Source: a virus. From it: DNA of 23,074 bases. The translations under genes and the position numbers were made by a program. Below the pieces are notes generated by a model. It was given only the letters and a program-made list of their open reading frames with translations. It was not told the origin of the DNA and ran no database searches. Numbering within the stretch: position 1 is the stretch's first letter; each line of letters starts with the position of its first letter. This document shows positions 1 to 5,945 of the stretch, in pieces. The stretch covers positions 1-23,074 of the IMG/VR virus record IMGVR_UViG_3300005511_000086; one strand, 5' to 3'.

Positions 1-21
1 CTCCCACCCTAAATCGGTGCA

Positions 22-384
22 TCACCGACCTTGGGTTCGAGCTGCCTCCGCCCTCGTCTTGAGCTCATGGCAGTCGTGATTCATGGCCTGCAGGTTAGCC
101 TCTGCATCGGTGCCGCCTTCGGCCAAGGGAATGATGTGGTCTACCTCATCAGCGGGTAGGGGAACGCTGCGCTTCGCGCATTCGGGGCACTGGCAGAGGA
201 ACAGGTCCCGAGCCAGTATCTTGTCTCTCAGGCGGCGCCATGGGCGACCTGTAAGCCGGCCGTATGTGGATGTCTTGGCCCAGTGCCCACCCTTGCTGGC
301 CTCTTGCTGGGGCTCACTGGTGTTTGTTGTGCAACGGGTATCCACCGTTTGGATACGGCTCTTTATGCTGGTCAGACGGCCCAT
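22..384 (-). CDS. HNH endonuclease (120 aa), likely packaging-associated
   Basis: The protein has an HNH nuclease core. A Cys cluster (C64, C66, C69) is followed by the DHII motif with D82 and H83, the GGTD-x4-NLQ segment near residues 91-99, and C105 in the last helix. HNH proteins of this size usually lie directly before the terminase genes of long-tailed phages and assist DNA cleavage during packaging (family knowledge). The first 40 residues are poorly ordered in composition and vary within the family. The ATG overlaps the upstream stop as TGATG. The 21 bases remaining to the left hold GGGAG on the minus strand, a possible ribosome site for the next gene, which lies outside the window. 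The fold call is firm; the packaging role is inferred from position. Confidence 0.92.
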   Translation of the reverse strand: MGRLTSIKSRIQTVDTRCTTNTSEPQQEASKGGHWAKTSTYGRLTGRPWRRLRDKILARDLFLCQCPECAKRSVPLPADEVDHIIPLAEGGTDAEANLQAMNHDCHELKTRAEAARTQGR

Positions 385-668
385 CAGCGCCGCGGCGTGC
401 CGTCCATGTAGTTCCCGCTGTCTGGCGGGTCCTCGCCATCTGCCTCAGCCACTGCCCTTACCAGACCTTCGTTGCTGGCTGCCAGGCGGTTGATAGCCTC
501 TGTCTGAACGCCCAATGCGGCTACCAGTTCAGGTATACCGGGCTCGGTAGGGGTGCTGGGTGCTATCTGCCACTCCACCCCGCTAAAGCCGTGGCTTTCG
601 GTCTGGGCTCTCAGCTGTGCCACTATCTCTTTGGCGCTTTCCAGCCTCATCTGGGCGGGAAACTTCAA
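384..668 (-). CDS. Small phage protein of unknown function (about 94 aa, start uncertain)
   Basis: The readable part begins LKFPAQMRLESAKEI and looks like a compact alpha/beta protein with a C-terminal helix and an acidic, proline-containing tail. I do not recognise the family. The start is unclear. The frame is open up to 905, but codons upstream of about 675 have weak G/C third positions and the competing frame there looks coding. A TTG at 668 is used here; CTG at 674 and ATG at 650 are alternatives, and none has a good Shine-Dalgarno sequence. Translation may depend on the overlapping upstream gene. The end forms TGATG with the HNH gene. Function cannot be assigned. Confidence 0.55.
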   Translation of the reverse strand: MKFPAQMRLESAKEIVAQLRAQTESHGFSGVEWQIAPSTPTEPGIPELVAALGVQTEAINRLAASNEGLVRAVAEADGEDPPDSGNYMDGTPRR

Positions 669-771
669 TACCAGGACGCCGGCCGGGGAAGAGGTGGGCG
701 GCTCGTTCAGCGGCGATTCTGGTCCATTTGGCAATCCAGGCTCGGCGCTGCTCGCAGGATTTGCAGGGCAT
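583..771 (-). CDS. Small CxxC protein (62 aa), unknown function
   Basis: The N-terminus MPCKSCEQRRAWIAKW has a CxxC pair followed by a basic, Trp-containing helix, a pattern seen in many tiny phage proteins of unknown role. Third codon positions are strongly G/C up to about residue 31. They then weaken, and the codon pattern moves to the overlapping downstream frame at about 675-680. The open frame runs to 583, so the last 30 residues may not be conserved. A second ATG at 776 in another frame gives a proline-rich, less likely product. No strong ribosome site is visible; the gene sits 9 nt after the preceding stop. The gene is probable; its function is unknown. Confidence 0.6.
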   Translation of the reverse strand: MPCKSCEQRRAWIAKWTRIAAERAAHLFPGRRPGIEVSRPDEAGKRQRDSGTAESPDRKPRL

Positions 772-780
772 GTCATGGGC

Positions 781-942
781 TCAGCCGTAGTTGTGGGGAA
801 TGCGCCGGCTTTGTGGCGGTTTGCGGCCCAAGCTCTCAAGGCGGGTATAGCGCCATGCCAGCACCAGGGCTTGGCGGACGGTGTCGCTCGATGTGCCGCG
901 CACAATGCGGTAGTTCTGGAACACGCGCCAGAGGAATTTCAT
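781..942 (-). CDS. Small basic protein (53 aa), unknown function
   Basis: This short gene encodes MKFLWRVFQNYRIVRG followed by a basic helix and an Arg/Pro-rich tail ending NYG. A GGAG lies 6 nt upstream of the ATG at 942, which makes that start better than the in-frame ATG at 954. Similar small proteins (aromatic/basic N-terminus, Arg-rich helix) occur in many tailed phages near the end of the early operon, without known function. The next start codons at 776 and 771 follow within 10 nt, so the gene is probably co-translated with its neighbours. The reading frame and ribosome site are clear; the role is unknown. Confidence 0.75.
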   Translation of the reverse strand: MKFLWRVFQNYRIVRGTSSDTVRQALVLAWRYTRLESLGRKPPQSRRIPHNYG

Positions 943-1015
943 GCTGCTCTCCATTGGCGCCCATCGGACGAACGTTGAGGACTGGGCTTGGCGCGGCTAA
1001 ATGCGATGTGCAGAT

Positions 1016-1291
1016 TTATCGCCAAACCGCATTTTTAACGGCTATGGCACGGCCGGTGAAACGATTGAACTCATAAACTTTGTCATCGGCCGGTATAAGA
1101 CTCGGCGTCTCCTGCCGAACTCTCAGAGTGGATAAACCTATTTGGGTTGGCATGCCTGAGATGGGGTTAAATCTGCGCCTTGTTTTCAACTCAACGCGCC
1201 AATGAATAGCTTGGCCTGTCAGCGGATTGAATGACGGCAGTTGAGCCCTTATGCGCCTGACAAAACGCATCCAGCGGATGTAATTTCGCAT
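1016..1291 (-). CDS. Hypothetical basic protein with three FN-x2-[TS]-G repeats (91 aa)
   Basis: A good ribosome site (CGGAG, 6 nt spacing) precedes the ATG. The protein is rich in Arg and carries three copies of one motif: FNPLTG near residue 21, FNPISG near 42 and FNRFTG near 75. Each is followed by a short strand-like stretch. The repeats suggest a small duplicated beta-hairpin unit, but I do not recognise a family and no catalytic motif stands out. It lies between two other tiny genes in the stretch downstream of the predicted late promoter, so it may be expressed late. The gene is well supported by its start signals; function is unknown. Confidence 0.7.
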   Translation of the reverse strand: MRNYIRWMRFVRRIRAQLPSFNPLTGQAIHWRVELKTRRRFNPISGMPTQIGLSTLRVRQETPSLIPADDKVYEFNRFTGRAIAVKNAVWR

Positions 1292-1318
1292 TAGATCTCC
1301 GTAGCTATGCCCATCCGG

Positions 1319-1453
1319 CTACAGCTTAATGCGGTAGGAGCCGGTCCGGCCGACAAGGGCCATCCGTATCCCCAGCCACAAAGCAACGGTGCGTTTGCGG
1401 CCGAACGTGCGCGCCACATCAAACGCGCTCTTTGCCAGGATGAGTCGTCTCAT
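1319..1453 (-). CDS. Small basic protein (44 aa), unknown function
   Basis: The product MRRLILAKSAFDVARTF and onward is a basic, amphipathic small protein with a hydrophobic middle (VALWLGIRMALV), possibly a single membrane-associated helix. The start is set by TTGGAG located 5 nt before the ATG. That ATG also overlaps (ATGA) the stop of the open frame that ends at 1450. Extending the frame upstream to 1606 adds an unconvincing Arg/Gly/Pro-rich sequence without a ribosome site, so I reject the longer form. The family is unknown to me. Confidence 0.65.
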   Translation of the reverse strand: MRRLILAKSAFDVARTFGRKRTVALWLGIRMALVGRTGSYRIKL

Positions 1454-1702
1454 GTGGTCTCCAAGTAGTCCAGCATTCGGACTTGACCCGTATGGGCTGC
1501 TGGGGTGCCGGCGTCCAACCTGCTGCCGCCTGCGCTTGGCGGTAGAGATTCCCAGCCTGGGCTGGCCGCGGCAGGCTCGCGGTGCGTTGTGTTGGGCGGG
1601 GAGCACGTCCGTATCGAGGGCTGCAGCCTGTGCTCAGCGAGCGGCGGCGCATGGATATGGGCGAGAACGGCTCCCGGCTTGGGACTGCGCAGGATGCGCG
1701 AA
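1454..1702 (-). other. Unassigned stretch behind the HNH/AP2 gene; possible 5'-truncated gene remnant
   Basis: None of the three minus-strand frames here has a convincing start. The frame that ends at 1450 (ending VRMLDYLETT) stays open through the whole stretch and its stop overlaps the next ATG as ATGA, which argues for real coding. It is Pro/Ser-rich, however, and has no ATG/GTG start with a ribosome site after the stop of the endonuclease gene at 1703. About 75% of its sampled codons end in G/C. One reading is that insertion of the homing-type endonuclease removed the 5' part of a gene. It could also be non-coding spacer. Confidence 0.3.
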
Positions 1703-2128
1703 TTAATTGAATCTGGCGAATTCCAGATGGAGTGCCTTTGCGGCAGCGTCATAGACCTGCTTCGCTTCGGCGACCGTGGCATACGTACCAAGATGACGCT
1801 TTACCCCGTCGCGCCGAATTTGAGCGCAGAACTTACCTCGACGCGGATACACGCCTTTGAAACCAGCGGCGTTGTTAATGTGCATTTTTCGGTTCTGCAT
1901 GTTCTGTACGTGGGTGCAGACACGCAAATTTTCTCGCCTATTGTCAGCGCCGTTGCCATTGATGTGGTCAACGATTTCCCCGTCTCTCGCACCCATCACC
2001 ACGCGGTGGAGCAGCTCGTATTTTCGAGCCCCGTCGAGCATGTAATTCCGCCTCACATAGCCGCCGTTGGTAACGTACCAATTCATCGCGCGCAGGTGTT
2101 CATCCTGCGGGGACAGCAGTATTTTCAT
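1703..2128 (-). CDS. HNH homing-type endonuclease with C-terminal AP2 domain (141 aa)
   Basis: Residues 38-80 form an HNH core: H41, then VDHINGNGADNRRENLR with D54 and H55, and a following Asn/Arg helix. Residues 89-141 are an AP2/ERF-type DNA-binding domain (GFKGVYPRRGKF, then HLGTYATVAEAKQVYDAA). This two-domain layout is typical of freestanding phage homing endonucleases, which cut related genomes that lack the gene and so spread themselves. No Shine-Dalgarno sequence is visible and the ATG lies only about 14 nt after a strong terminator on the same strand, so expression probably requires readthrough. The upstream and downstream sequences are non-coding or unclear, as expected for an inserted mobile gene. 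Confidence 0.92.
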   Translation of the reverse strand: MKILLSPQDEHLRAMNWYVTNGGYVRRNYMLDGARKYELLHRVVMGARDGEIVDHINGNGADNRRENLRVCTHVQNMQNRKMHINNAAGFKGVYPRRGKFCAQIRRDGVKRHLGTYATVAEAKQVYDAAAKALHLEFARFN

Positions 2129-2141
2129 GGGATATGGACGT

Positions 2142-2167
2142 AAAAAAGCCGCCTCAGTGGGCGGCTT
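2142..2167 (-). terminator. Rho-independent terminator, candidate tR'
   Basis: On the minus strand AAGCCGCC, a 6-nt loop and GGCGGCTT form a perfect 8-bp stem followed directly by six T residues. It would end leftward transcripts. It lies about 110 nt beyond a candidate promoter at 2286-2313 and before the late-side genes, the position of lambda tR'. Confidence 0.88.
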
Positions 2168-2285
2168 GGAAATCTTTGGAGGTGGCTACGCCATCAAGGT
2201 CTTCGGCCCGTGGGCTGACCCGGGCAGACGTTTGGCATGTAGTCGAGGGCGAGAGGCGGCTGCGGCCTCTGCAATCTCGGGTGCA
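2168..2285 (-). other. Untranslated leader between the candidate late promoter and terminator
   Basis: About 118 nt without a supported gene on either strand, between the stop of the 71-aa gene and the terminator. I see no tRNA-like fold and no strong hairpin other than the terminator. By position it corresponds to the short PR'-tR' leader of lambdoid phages. This is an inference from layout only. Confidence 0.4.
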
Positions 2286-2313
2286 ATTATCACAGATTGT
2301 TGGTTTTGTGCAA
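2286..2313 (-). promoter_or_regulatory. Candidate late promoter (PR'-like)
   Basis: On the minus strand TTGCAC (2313-2308) and GATAAT (2291-2286) are 16 bp apart. The -10 is preceded by TGT, which makes it an extended -10 (TGnGATAAT). It overlaps the stop codon of the 71-aa gene. It sits just past the Q-like gene cluster and before a terminator, as expected of a Q-dependent late promoter. The -35 is weak (3 of 6 matches), so this is a sequence-based prediction. Confidence 0.5.
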
Positions 2314-2505
2314 GTCTTTTTCGTCAGCCCGGTTCAGGGCATCGCATATCAGCTGCGCATCGGCAGTGTCAAAAGACTCACACACAGCCTCAAATTGGCC
2401 GTCGTATTGACTGCCCCCGATCATCACCGGGCGAGTGGTATCGACCACAGTGGCATCAAAACAGCAGTGGCACGACTGAGATCCTTCAACGACTTTGTAT
2501 CTCAT
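2290..2505 (-). CDS. Conserved-type phage protein of unknown function (71 aa)
   Basis: The product starts MRYKVVEGSQSCHCCFDATVV and has a Cys/His group (C12, H13, C14, C15), then a second half with VCESFDTADAQLICDALN, a short strand-helix unit. Small proteins with this outline (an EGSQS-x-HCCF type start and an acidic DA-x2-I helix) are common in phage early regions; their role is unknown to me. It overlaps the preceding NinX-like gene by 4 nt, so it is the last gene of the leftward early cluster. Its 3' end overlaps the candidate late promoter. Confidence 0.8.
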   Translation of the reverse strand: MRYKVVEGSQSCHCCFDATVVDTTRPVMIGGSQYDGQFEAVCESFDTADAQLICDALNRADEKDLHKTNNL

Positions 2506-2918
2506 GGCTTGGCCTCTGTTTTCGATGATAGTCCGCTTCCAATGAGCACCAAAGCGCCATCCTCACAGCGAGCCCACTGGGGATGATTCAGCTCCGCCTC
2601 ATCCGGGACGGTTTCACCGTACTTGCTGGCCACGTAGGCGCGCATGGCGGCAATGAGAGGCGTCGGACCGTAACCTTCAAATTTCCCGACGATGTCATCC
2701 TTCCGAACGTCCAAGATAGGATCGATGAACGCCTCCCATAAGCCTGACTTCATGAATCCTGGAGCGCCAATGGTGATCTTCTCCTTCTCGATGATCGGGC
2801 CGCCGGCGTCCCAGAATCTGGTCGGATCCCAATCGTAACGGTCTAGAAGGCGTGGGTTAAGGGTTTGTCCAACCCAGTAGCGCAGCTCAGCCCCTATCAG
2901 TTTGTCAACACGTTTCAC
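2502..2918 (-). CDS. NinX-like protein (DUF2591 family), 138 aa
   Basis: The sequence runs LIGAELRYWVGQTLN, then DAGGPIIEKEKITI, then YGPTPLIAAMRAYVASKYG. These are the hallmarks I know from the DUF2591/NinX family of the lambdoid nin region: an N-terminal LxGAxLxxWV, a central GGPIIE and a terminal GxTPLIAAMRxxVxxxxG. The function of the family is not established. The GTG start at 2918 is chosen because AAGGAG lies 5 nt upstream and GTGA overlaps the previous stop by 4 nt. The longer ATG form from 2990 adds a basic sequence that lies in the neighbouring gene. About 30 residues follow the last conserved block. Confidence 0.85.
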   Translation of the reverse strand: MKRVDKLIGAELRYWVGQTLNPRLLDRYDWDPTRFWDAGGPIIEKEKITIGAPGFMKSGLWEAFIDPILDVRKDDIVGKFEGYGPTPLIAAMRAYVASKYGETVPDEAELNHPQWARCEDGALVLIGSGLSSKTEAKP

Positions 2919-3097
2919 GATGGCTCCTTTGCTGCGAACTTTCCGACCTGAGCCCTTACAAGCACGCCGTCTTTTCTCCAAACCGACCATTCGACGTCAT
3001 TTTCATCAATGTAGCCGTGAGGGTCGGCATCTTCCCGCCATTTGGCCTTCATCTCTTCTTCTACCACAGGCAACGCGTTGAGTTGATCTAGAGTCAT
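2915..3097 (-). CDS. Small acidic protein (60 aa), unknown function
   Basis: Starting MTLDQLNALPVVEEEMKAKW, this protein is acidic in its first half, then has an EWSVWRKDGVLVRAQVGKF strand segment. An AAGGAG lies 8 nt before the ATG at 3097, and that ATG overlaps the stop of the zinc-finger gene (4 nt). The frame could extend to 3265, but that part lies within the neighbouring gene and has no ribosome site. The gene is translationally linked on both sides. I do not recognise the family. Confidence 0.75.
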   Translation of the reverse strand: MTLDQLNALPVVEEEMKAKWREDADPHGYIDENDVEWSVWRKDGVLVRAQVGKFAAKEPS

Positions 3098-3837
3098 GTC
3101 GCACTCTCCTTTGCCGCAATATACCGGGTGCCGGACTTCTGCCAGCCAGCAGACAACCTTTGCCCCATGCTGCGCTCTGCGATGTTCTTGCAGTCGTCCA
3201 GATGGCGTGCCAGGCGCTTTCCCTCCTCGCCACGCGGCGGCCTGGCTTGGCCTGAGCCCTGGCATGCCGGGCAGTGCCGGGCGGAAAGCGACGGCGTGCC
3301 GGGGATGGCCTTAAACCGCTGACCATTGCATACCAGACAAACTTGGTCCAGCCAGTATTTGAGCACCGCGGCGCCGATATCTTCTGGGTCGGGGTTCTTC
3401 CACTTGTAAGCCCTGATGGCCACCTGCCGGCGCACCTCGGGCAGCGTTTTCAGCTTTCCCATCAAGATTCCCAGTTCATGCGTATACCACTTGATTGCGG
3501 TCATCTGGGCGGCGATCTGGCGGCGGCGAGCATCCTCCTTGGTGGCCACCTCAAGCGCTTTCCCGGTCAGGCTGGCCAGCGCCGGGGAGCGGTCCAGGGT
3601 GGCGGCCATGGCCTCGATTCGCTCTTTGGACGGCCGGCGCGGCTTCTCGGCGCCATCCCATTCAGCCATCAGGCGCAGCAGCCCGGCACCCAGCTGGTCA
3701 TCGCTCCAGGCCGCCGCTACCAGCATGTCAGCCGAGCTCCCGCGATCTGCGTCGGTGTGCACGCGCAGGTTGCTGGCATTCACGGCGGCAGTGTACCGTT
3801 CCTGGGTGTCGGGTTTCTTGTCTTCTTCGGTTGCCAT
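3094..3837 (-). CDS. Zinc-finger phage protein, candidate Q-type late antiterminator (247 aa)
   Basis: The C-terminal half has two CxxC pairs about 24 residues apart: VCLVCNGQRF near residue 167 and HCPACQGSG near 189. This DnaJ-like zinc knuckle is shared with several phage Q antitermination families. A helical N-terminal region (residues 30-165) precedes it and a basic tail follows. Q-family proteins bind DNA near the late promoter and modify RNA polymerase so that it passes tR'. Here a promoter-leader-terminator cassette lies less than 1 kb downstream, the expected place for Q action. AGGAG lies 6 nt before the ATG. The gene is certain; the Q assignment rests on the zinc finger, length and location, and a general zinc-binding role remains possible. 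Confidence 0.6.
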   Translation of the reverse strand: MATEEDKKPDTQERYTAAVNASNLRVHTDADRGSSADMLVAAAWSDDQLGAGLLRLMAEWDGAEKPRRPSKERIEAMAATLDRSPALASLTGKALEVATKEDARRRQIAAQMTAIKWYTHELGILMGKLKTLPEVRRQVAIRAYKWKNPDPEDIGAAVLKYWLDQVCLVCNGQRFKAIPGTPSLSARHCPACQGSGQARPPRGEEGKRLARHLDDCKNIAERSMGQRLSAGWQKSGTRYIAAKESAT

Positions 3838-3910
3838 GGGGCGCTCCTGTTTTTATAGCTAAAAATCGTTATTTAGTGCTGGTGGGCATTGGATTTCGGC
3901 CGCATTCGCA

Positions 3911-4090
3911 TCACCGCATGTCCTTGCACAGCTCCAGCGCCTGCTGCTCGGTAAAGCCCTCCGACACCAGGGCCAGGAACTTCACCCGCGCCAGCTTGGC
4001 GTCGAGCTGCTTCAGCTCCATCAACGCGGGCAGGTTCTCGCGCAGGGTACGCACGCTCAGGGCCAGGGCTGCGTTGTCCTTTTCGCTCAT
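3911..4090 (-). CDS. Small helical protein (59 aa), unknown function
   Basis: The open frame encodes MSEKDNAALALSVRTLRENL and continues as an almost entirely helical, charged protein ending ELCKDMR. It overlaps the YbcO-like gene by 4 nt (ATGA), which supports co-translation. Nearly all codons end in G or C, as in neighbouring real genes. The 70 bases between it and the zinc-finger gene hold an AT-rich patch (TATAAAAAC on the minus strand) that could be a weak internal promoter, but I see no matching -35. The gene is well supported by frame and overlap; function is unknown. Confidence 0.78.
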   Translation of the reverse strand: MSEKDNAALALSVRTLRENLPALMELKQLDAKLARVKFLALVSEGFTEQQALELCKDMR

Positions 4091-4530
4091 ATCAAACCTT
4101 TCTCTGCCAGCCGCACCAGGGACCGCAGGTGTCCGTGGAACCAGTCGAGGTCTACCTGCTCGCGGGTCATGTGGGGCACACCGGCCAGAGTGTCGTAAGC
4201 GGCATCGCAGGCGGTACAGGCGTAGGCGCCGGCTAGGTCAAGCGCCTTGATGCCGCGGCCCTTGCCTGCGGCGGCGTGCCGGGCGTGGCTCCAGATCGTC
4301 GTTTCTGGGTCGTGGGTACAGACACCCACAATGCGGACCGTGCATTCCTCGCCGCGCGCGGATTCCCGGATCTTGTTGGTCACGGGTTTCGCCCGGGTGG
4401 CCGCGCCCTTGGGCTGGCTCACTACGGGTGCGCTGCCGATCACCGCCGTCGACGCAAAGCGCTGCACCCCAGGCCACACCGTGACCCTGGGTTCTTTCTG
4501 CTTTGCTGGCTTTGGGCGGGTTCGGAGCAT
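4087..4530 (-). CDS. YbcO-like nuclease, DUF1364 family (147 aa)
   Basis: Residues 53-147 match the DUF1364 pattern: KIRESARGEECTVRIVGVC, then DPETTIWSHAR, then GIKALDLAGAYACTACDAAYD. C63, C71, H82, C105 and C108 are candidate metal ligands. E. coli YbcO of the cryptic prophage DLP12 is an HNH-like nuclease suggested to act on recombination intermediates (family knowledge). The first 50 residues are basic and low in complexity, and may be an unstructured DNA-binding extension. It ends with a 4-nt overlap with the 59-aa gene. It belongs to a nin-like cluster with the NinB-like, RusA-like and NinX-like genes. Confidence 0.88.
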   Translation of the reverse strand: MLRTRPKPAKQKEPRVTVWPGVQRFASTAVIGSAPVVSQPKGAATRAKPVTNKIRESARGEECTVRIVGVCTHDPETTIWSHARHAAAGKGRGIKALDLAGAYACTACDAAYDTLAGVPHMTREQVDLDWFHGHLRSLVRLAEKGLI

Positions 4531-4532
4531 GG

Positions 4533-5357
4533 TCAGGCCGCTCCGATGACTGTCAGTTTGCTGATGCCGTTTTTGTTGCGCACGCCGTTGGCGCAGTACC
4601 GCCGCAGCGCGGCCTCATGGAGCTCGCCGGGCAGCACATCAATGCCGCTACCAGTCATCCCGCCCTTCCACGAGCCTTTTTCGTAGCCGACTTCCTTGTC
4701 AAAATCCATCGACAAAGACCGGCTGACCATGCTAGGGAAGATGGCCGATAGCCATTTAAGCGGCCCATTACCTCTGCGCCACTCCCGCTCCTCGATCAGG
4801 GTTGTGCAGCGGATACGTGTGCCGTCGAAGTCCTCAAGCTCAAAAACAGCTTTCGGCACGGTTTCTTTTACCGCCTCTTCGTGAGCGTGCTGGTCCAGCC
4901 AATTCGCATGCTTGTGGCGGTCAGATTCCAGCAGCGTGGCTACATGCTCTCCTTGCAAACCGTAGTAGCTGTGCCGGTGGAGGCGCGTCTGCCACCAGCT
5001 GAATTGCAGGCTCCATGATTTATTGCCGGGCCAGCAGTCAGGCTGCCTTCCGTACTTGATCCGCAGGCCATCAAAAGCAAGGCTGATGCCCAGTTCGCGC
5101 CGGGTTTCGTCCCAATACCAGTCGCGGCCCATGCGCGCCACCGTTGCGGCGTCCCACGTCTGCGCCAATACCTTCCGCCGGCAGGGGAACAACACCCACT
5201 TGGGCAACCGGAATAGCAAATACAACCGCCACAGGATAAGGCTCAGATGCGGCTTGTGTTCGCTGTAGCCGCTGTTTAGGTCCACGGACAGGCACGCGCT
5301 ACCACTCCAGGGGCATGCCTCCATGATCCTGTTTCTGATGTAATAACGGTCGTCCAT
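4533..5357 (-). CDS. Large phage protein of unknown function (274 aa)
   Basis: The product is rich in Trp, Arg and aromatic residues and begins MDDRYYIRNRIMEACPWSG. Residues 40-60 include a hydrophobic, basic stretch (LILWRLYLLFRLPKWVLF) that could be an amphipathic or membrane-touching helix. Later there are LHRHSYYGLQGEHVATLLES and a C-terminal RNKNGISKLTVIG. Similar Trp/His-rich proteins are seen in nin-type clusters of phages from Gram-negative hosts, with no known activity. The ATG at 5357 is preferred over the GTG at 5360 because AGGAG then has 6-nt spacing. It lies 3 nt before the YbcO-like gene. No catalytic motif is recognised. Confidence 0.82.
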   Translation of the reverse strand: MDDRYYIRNRIMEACPWSGSACLSVDLNSGYSEHKPHLSLILWRLYLLFRLPKWVLFPCRRKVLAQTWDAATVARMGRDWYWDETRRELGISLAFDGLRIKYGRQPDCWPGNKSWSLQFSWWQTRLHRHSYYGLQGEHVATLLESDRHKHANWLDQHAHEEAVKETVPKAVFELEDFDGTRIRCTTLIEEREWRRGNGPLKWLSAIFPSMVSRSLSMDFDKEVGYEKGSWKGGMTGSGIDVLPGELHEAALRRYCANGVRNKNGISKLTVIGAA

Positions 5358-5406
5358 CACTCTCTCCTGTTAAATCAATGCGGCTGAAGCGCAGCCGCTC
5401 GCGGTT

Positions 5407-5502
5407 TCAACTAAATACAGCCACCAAGAAAACACCGGCGATTGCGCAAACTGCTACCGCGGCAATTGCCCAGCAGAGGTCTCTCATGTGTTCGGAGTCC
5501 AT
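5407..5502 (-). CDS. Tiny single-span membrane protein (31 aa)
   Basis: The frame encodes MDSEHMRDLCW followed by a hydrophobic stretch of about 20 residues (AIAAVAVCAIAGVFLVAVF) and a final Ser. The charged start and single hydrophobic helix predict an inner-membrane micropeptide. AGGGG lies 6 nt upstream of the ATG at 5502. An ATG at 5508 overlaps the stop of the preceding gene and is the alternative start. Such micropeptides can act as superinfection-exclusion factors, holin-like proteins or inhibitors, but nothing here tells which. It is followed by about 50 non-coding bases before the next gene. Confidence 0.6.
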   Translation of the reverse strand: MDSEHMRDLCWAIAAVAVCAIAGVFLVAVFS

Positions 5503-5504
5503 GG

Positions 5505-5945
5505 TCATCCCCTGATGTACTTGTAGCCACCGGTGCGATCAGTGAACATCGACAGCAACGCCTGCAGCGGGGTCACCTTGTGATGACTCAGTTGGCGAAC
5601 CCATATGCGGCCCGGCGCGGCGCGGCCGTAGTGCTCAATCCATTCGCCAAGCACCTCAGCCTCGTACCGATCAAGTCGTGTGGCGACCTCCCAAACTTGA
5701 CCGCGCTGGACGGTCAGGATCACATCGGACCGCGGCGGTGCACTGATAGTCCTCGTTAAGCCTTCCCATGTCATGACAGGGGACTCGCGGCGCGGCTCCT
5801 CAGTAGGTACCACCGGCACGAGTTCTAGCGCGGACAGACCGCGCGCGCGGGAAACCACCCGCTGGGCCTCCAGAACATCCTGCTCATCCACAGGCTGGCG
5901 CGCGCGGACGCGGTCCCGGATTTCCATGGCTTCGGCGTAGGTCAT
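5505..5945 (-). CDS. Hypothetical phage protein (146 aa)
   Basis: The N-terminal third is helical and charged (MTYAEAMEIRDRVRARQPVD). A Pro/Glu-rich linker follows. The C-terminal half contains EVLGEWIEHYGRAAPGRIWVRQLSHHK and ends GGYKYIRG. The start overlaps the NinB-like gene by 4 nt. The position between NinB-like and nin-type genes suggests a recombination or late-switch accessory role, but no motif supports a specific activity. I do not recognise the family. Confidence 0.8.
   Translation of the reverse strand: MTYAEAMEIRDRVRARQPVDEQDVLEAQRVVSRARGLSALELVPVVPTEEPRRESPVMTWEGLTRTISAPPRSDVILTVQRGQVWEVATRLDRYEAEVLGEWIEHYGRAAPGRIWVRQLSHHKVTPLQALLSMFTDRTGGYKYIRG

Noticed and set aside
264-1076. 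270-aa open frame on the plus strand
   Set aside because: Antisense to several small minus-strand genes with ribosome sites, and Cys/Arg/Gly-rich without domain structure.
2168-2289. Possible tRNA or small gene in the gap before the late terminator
   Set aside because: No TPsiC-like arm, no cloverleaf pairing and no frame with a start signal; it reads better as an untranslated leader.
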